From Mycobacterium sp. 236(2023) (GTDB lineage Bacteria; Actinomycetota; Actinomycetes; Mycobacteriales; Mycobacteriaceae), in assembly GCF_029623955.1 (NCBI RefSeq), contig NZ_JARSBP010000007.1:1-64000 (forward strand): a stretch of DNA of 64,000 nucleotides. The letters are read 5' to 3'. Positions 61,443 to 64,000 of the stretch are shown one piece after another; the stretch's first letter is position 1, and every line of letters starts with the position of its first letter. The position numbers were made by a program, and so were the translations under genes. Below the pieces are notes generated by a model. The model saw nothing but the letters and a program-made list of their open reading frames with translations, was not told the DNA's origin and did no database searches.

Positions 61443-62945
61443 ATGGGGAGGTACTGGCAGTGGCTATGGGACCGGCACGGGCGGCACTACTCGTGGGCGC
61501 TCATAGCGACTGGCGTCGTTATCGGGGTGGGTGGTTACCTCGCCCTTGCGTTGCTAATCGTGGGCTTCGAACGGTCTGATCATTTCGGCGCGGCGGTCGT
61601 CGTGACAGTGATCGCCGTGACGATCTATCAGACCGCGGTCACCCTCCTGGGGTGGCGGTGGTTACGTCCGGTGCAACTGTGGGCTGCTGGCTGCGATGTC
61701 GACCGGCTGGAAACGTTGAAGGGCACCTACGCCTACTCAAGGAAGTTTTCGAGACACTTGGTGTGGGGTGCCGCGGCATGTGTCGCTGCGATTGCAGCGG
61801 CCGTCGGAGTGATCGTCGGCGCCTCTGCTCCGAGAATATTTCAATACGCTGTGCTGGGTGCGCTTCACGGAGCAGGTGCTTCGCTGACCACGTCGAAAGC
61901 CATCATGGAAGCGGCTCTGTGGCCAGTTCGGATGGCGCTCATCGGCGATTCGGACATCGGGGATGGCCTGCCACGTTCTCGGCCATCATTCGCAACGCAA
62001 GTCAATCGATCGATGGTTGCCCTCGCCTTCATCTTCACGATGGGCGGGACCCTCGTGGTCGCTGTTTACAGATGGACTGCCGACTTCCCCGTCCTTTTGG
62101 GTGTCGTTGCGGGCGCTATCACGCTGCTGTTTGGTGTGCCGTTCGCGGTCGGCAATGGGCTGGCTCCACGATTGCGACCGATTCGCGATCTCGCTGCCGG
62201 CGCCGACCGCGTCGCCGCCGGTGATTACAGTCAGCGGTTGCCCGTGGGTCAGGATGATGACTTGGGTGTGCTAGCGGCAGCGTTCAACAGGATGCAGGCC
62301 GGACTCGCTGAGCGACAACGTCTTCGGTCGGCGTTCGGAAGTTACGTTGATCCCGCCTTGGCGGCACGGCTCCTCGAACAGGGTGACGAGGTGTTTTCTG
62401 GAGAGCGCCGCGAGGTGACGCTGATGTTCCTTGATGTGCGTGACTTCACTCCGTTCGCCGAGGCCAACACCGCCGAGGACACCGTCGCCCGCCTCAACGA
62501 TTTGTTCTCCGTCGTCGTGCCTGCCGTCGTCGACGCCGGCGGTCACCTCAACAAATTCCTGGGTGACGGCGCGATGGCCGTGTTCGGCGCACCAAATCAC
62601 GTGCCTCAGCATGCCGACGCCGCCGTGTCGGCCGCTGTCACGATCCACGCGCGTGTCGCCGAGCGCTTTGATGGCGACGTTCGTATCGGCATCGGTATTA
62701 ACACCGGTGTGGTAATCGCGGGAACCATTGGTGCCGCGGGCCATCTGGAATACGCGTTGATTGGCGATACGACAAACGTCGCCGCGCGCGTCGAGCAATT
62801 AACCAAGATCACCGGGGACCCGATACTCCTCACAGGCATGTGTGTCGATGCCCTGTCGTCGCGACCGTCGGGTCTTGTCGACCGCGGCGCGCATGCGCTC
62901 AAGGGGAAGTCCGCATCGACACGAATTTACGGTCTCACACCGTGA
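61443..62945 (+). CDS. Membrane-bound class III adenylate cyclase with HAMP domain
   Basis: A 500-residue cyclase with about six membrane helices in the first 240 residues, a HAMP linker (about 238-290, APRLRPIRDLAAGADRVAAG), and a catalytic domain (about 320-495). Metal aspartates D331 and D375, adenine-selecting K371 and D442, and transition-state N445 and R449 are all present, so it should be a fully active homodimeric adenylyl cyclase. The layout is that of the M. tuberculosis Rv1318c-Rv1320c/Rv3645 group. ATG 61443 is preferred over an earlier in-frame codon since the N-terminal hydrophobic region begins after it. Divergent from two CNB-domain proteins. Confidence 0.93.
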   Translation: MGRYWQWLWDRHGRHYSWALIATGVVIGVGGYLALALLIVGFERSDHFGAAVVVTVIAVTIYQTAVTLLGWRWLRPVQLWAAGCDVDRLETLKGTYAYSRKFSRHLVWGAAACVAAIAAAVGVIVGASAPRIFQYAVLGALHGAGASLTTSKAIMEAALWPVRMALIGDSDIGDGLPRSRPSFATQVNRSMVALAFIFTMGGTLVVAVYRWTADFPVLLGVVAGAITLLFGVPFAVGNGLAPRLRPIRDLAAGADRVAAGDYSQRLPVGQDDDLGVLAAAFNRMQAGLAERQRLRSAFGSYVDPALAARLLEQGDEVFSGERREVTLMFLDVRDFTPFAEANTAEDTVARLNDLFSVVVPAVVDAGGHLNKFLGDGAMAVFGAPNHVPQHADAAVSAAVTIHARVAERFDGDVRIGIGINTGVVIAGTIGAAGHLEYALIGDTTNVAARVEQLTKITGDPILLTGMCVDALSSRPSGLVDRGAHALKGKSASTRIYGLTP

Positions 62946-63019
62946 CCGGGCCCAGACGAACTGTTCGTACCCCTCCGACGACGGATCGACAACGACTGAC
63001 TGACGAGGTTGTCGAATAA

Positions 63020-63045
63020 CTCAGGCAACAGGAACGTTGCCTGAG
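63020..63045 (+). terminator. Strong stem-loop after the adenylate cyclase gene
   Basis: CTCAGGCAAC-AGGAAC-GTTGCCTGAG forms a perfect 10-base-pair stem with a six-base loop, 75 bases after the cyclase stop, in the gap between two convergent genes. A U-run is lacking, but this is common in mycobacterial terminators. Confidence 0.65.
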
Positions 63046-63232
63046 CCCTTCGCATCATCCTGCTCTCGCGCCTCCGATTCATCTAACCGTCTCGGCAGCG
63101 GCGCGTCGCTCCGTGATTTTCTCCCACTGCACGCGCGCGGCGCTACGTCCCCCGAAGATCGTGCACTCGAGAATGTGGAAACCGCGTCCGTAAGCGTGCC
63201 CCGCTGACCCCGCGGTTCGGATCGCCACTCCC

Positions 63233-64000
63233 CTACTGCTGAGCCGACGCCAATGCCCTGCGCATGTCGTCGTCGTTGACGATCAGCACCGAAGGGTCGC
63301 TCTGGGCAAGCTCGGAGAGCTGCGCGGGCGGCATGGTGTGCAACCGCCGGGCACGTTCACGCTTGCACGCGATGATGACTTTGCGGGCGAATCGACCGTT
63401 GCCGGCGATGTCGAGTGCGGTGCCGGAATTGACTGGGGTGGAACGCAATCGGTCGGCTTCGGCTTCCAGCAGTGGCCAGGCCTGTTCGGCGATGGCGATC
63501 TTCTCTTTGGCGGCGATGTGGCGTCCGATCTGGACCATTTCGGCGGGGGTGTAGCTGTCGAAGGACAGGGTGAAGTGGAAGCGGGAGGCGAGGCCGGGGT
63601 TGGCGGCCATGAAGCGGCGCATCTCGGCGGGGTAGCCGGCGACGATGACGACGAGTTGGTCGCGGAAGTCTTCCATGTATTTGAGCAGGGTGTTGATGGC
63701 GTCTTTGCCGAAGGAGTGGCCTTCGGTTTCGGGCACCAGCCGGTAGGCCTCGTCGATGAACAGCACACCGCCGAGGGCTTCTTCGCAGACTTCTTTCATG
63801 CGTTGCGCGGTTTGGGAGACGTAGCCGACGACGAGGTCTTCTTCGGTGACTTCCATGACGTCGGGGCGCTGAATCTTGCCGAGCCCGAACAGGATTTCGG
63901 CGACGATGCGGGCGAAGCTGGTTTTGGCGGTGCCGGGTGGCCCTTCGAGCACCATGTGGTTTTCGTTGGTTGTCGAGGTTTCTTCGCCTTGGGCGGCAAG
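63233..64000 (-). CDS. eccA: Type VII secretion AAA+ ATPase EccA, C-terminal part (partial)
   Basis: The gene runs off the right edge; 255 codons are visible. The AAA+ core has Walker A GPPGTAKT, Walker B GVLFIDEAYRL and a later arginine-rich region (IIACKRERARRL). The CbxX/CfqX-type layout and mycobacterial setting identify EccA, the cytosolic ATPase thought to act on ESX substrates. Mycobacterial conjugative plasmids often carry an ESX locus beside the relaxase and the transfer genes, so the rest of an ESX cluster is expected to the right of the window. The N-terminal TPR part is not visible. Confidence 0.92.
   Translation of the reverse strand, partial: LAAQGEETSTTNENHMVLEGPPGTAKTSFARIVAEILFGLGKIQRPDVMEVTEEDLVVGYVSQTAQRMKEVCEEALGGVLFIDEAYRLVPETEGHSFGKDAINTLLKYMEDFRDQLVVIVAGYPAEMRRFMAANPGLASRFHFTLSFDSYTPAEMVQIGRHIAAKEKIAIAEQAWPLLEAEADRLRSTPVNSGTALDIAGNGRFARKVIIACKRERARRLHTMPPAQLSELAQSDPSVLIVNDDDMRRALASAQQ

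Noticed and set aside
1..64000. CRISPR arrays or complete insertion sequences
   Set aside because: No regularly spaced repeats, and no transposase or DDE-type gene with flanking inverted ends, were seen.

Overview
The window reads as GC-rich actinobacterial DNA, most likely from a mycobacterium (Mycobacterium/Mycolicibacterium). The indicators are a complete mceA-F gene set, a type VII secretion EccA ATPase, a mycofactocin-type dehydrogenase, a mycobacterial lipoprotein family, NDMA-type alcohol dehydrogenase and frequent ATGA/GTGA gene overlaps. The left edge carries the end of pdxS, normally a chromosomal gene. The right third carries plasmid or conjugative-element genes (MobF relaxase-helicase, ParB-like protein, DUF2637 protein, DUF4192 protein, EccA). 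The window is therefore either a large mycobacterial plasmid or a chromosome with an integrated conjugative element; the sequence alone does not decide between them. No replication initiator, ParA or complete insertion sequence was seen.

Layout. 1-6 kb: pdxS end, a crotonase-like gene, a degenerate isomerase-fold gene, a DUF2637 membrane protein and a long secretion-substrate-like gene broken by four small frameshifts. 6-33 kb: a dense catabolic island with two P450s, a Rieske oxygenase, a paired acyl-CoA dehydrogenase, a FadD ligase, two crotonases (one in the long operon, one at the left edge), three metal-dependent amidohydrolases, three DapB-like oxidoreductases, several short-chain dehydrogenases, an alcohol and an aldehyde dehydrogenase and an FAD monooxygenase. 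TetR and GntR/FadR regulators lie within it. 33.8-44 kb: a GAF-EAL cyclic-di-GMP protein and an mceA-F operon that has no yrbE permease genes beside it, bracketed by two small secreted proteins. 44-49 kb: a relaxase fragment next to a tRNA 3'-end-like sequence, a Ser/Thr kinase fused to an extracellular siderophore-binding-like domain, and a lipoprotein. 48.6-57 kb: plasmid maintenance and transfer genes, duplicated gene leaders and a candidate transfer origin. 57.4-63 kb: a membrane adenylate cyclase divergent from a PLP decarboxylase carrying a cyclic-nucleotide-binding (CNB) domain, which is translationally overlapped with an MFS transporter carrying two CNB domains. 63.2-64 kb: the C-terminal part of eccA.

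Two systems stand out. First, a palindromic motif centred on TCTAGA (ACATCTAGAGGTAT-like) recurs upstream of most catabolic transcription units, the GntR gene and the mce operon. This suggests one regulon, spread over about 36 kb, linking uptake (Mce) to breakdown of a lipid-like or alicyclic substrate whose identity cannot be read from the sequence. Second, the cyclase/decarboxylase-CNB/MFS-CNB cluster looks like a self-contained cAMP circuit in which both the making and the movement of an amine could be gated by the cyclic nucleotide made next door.
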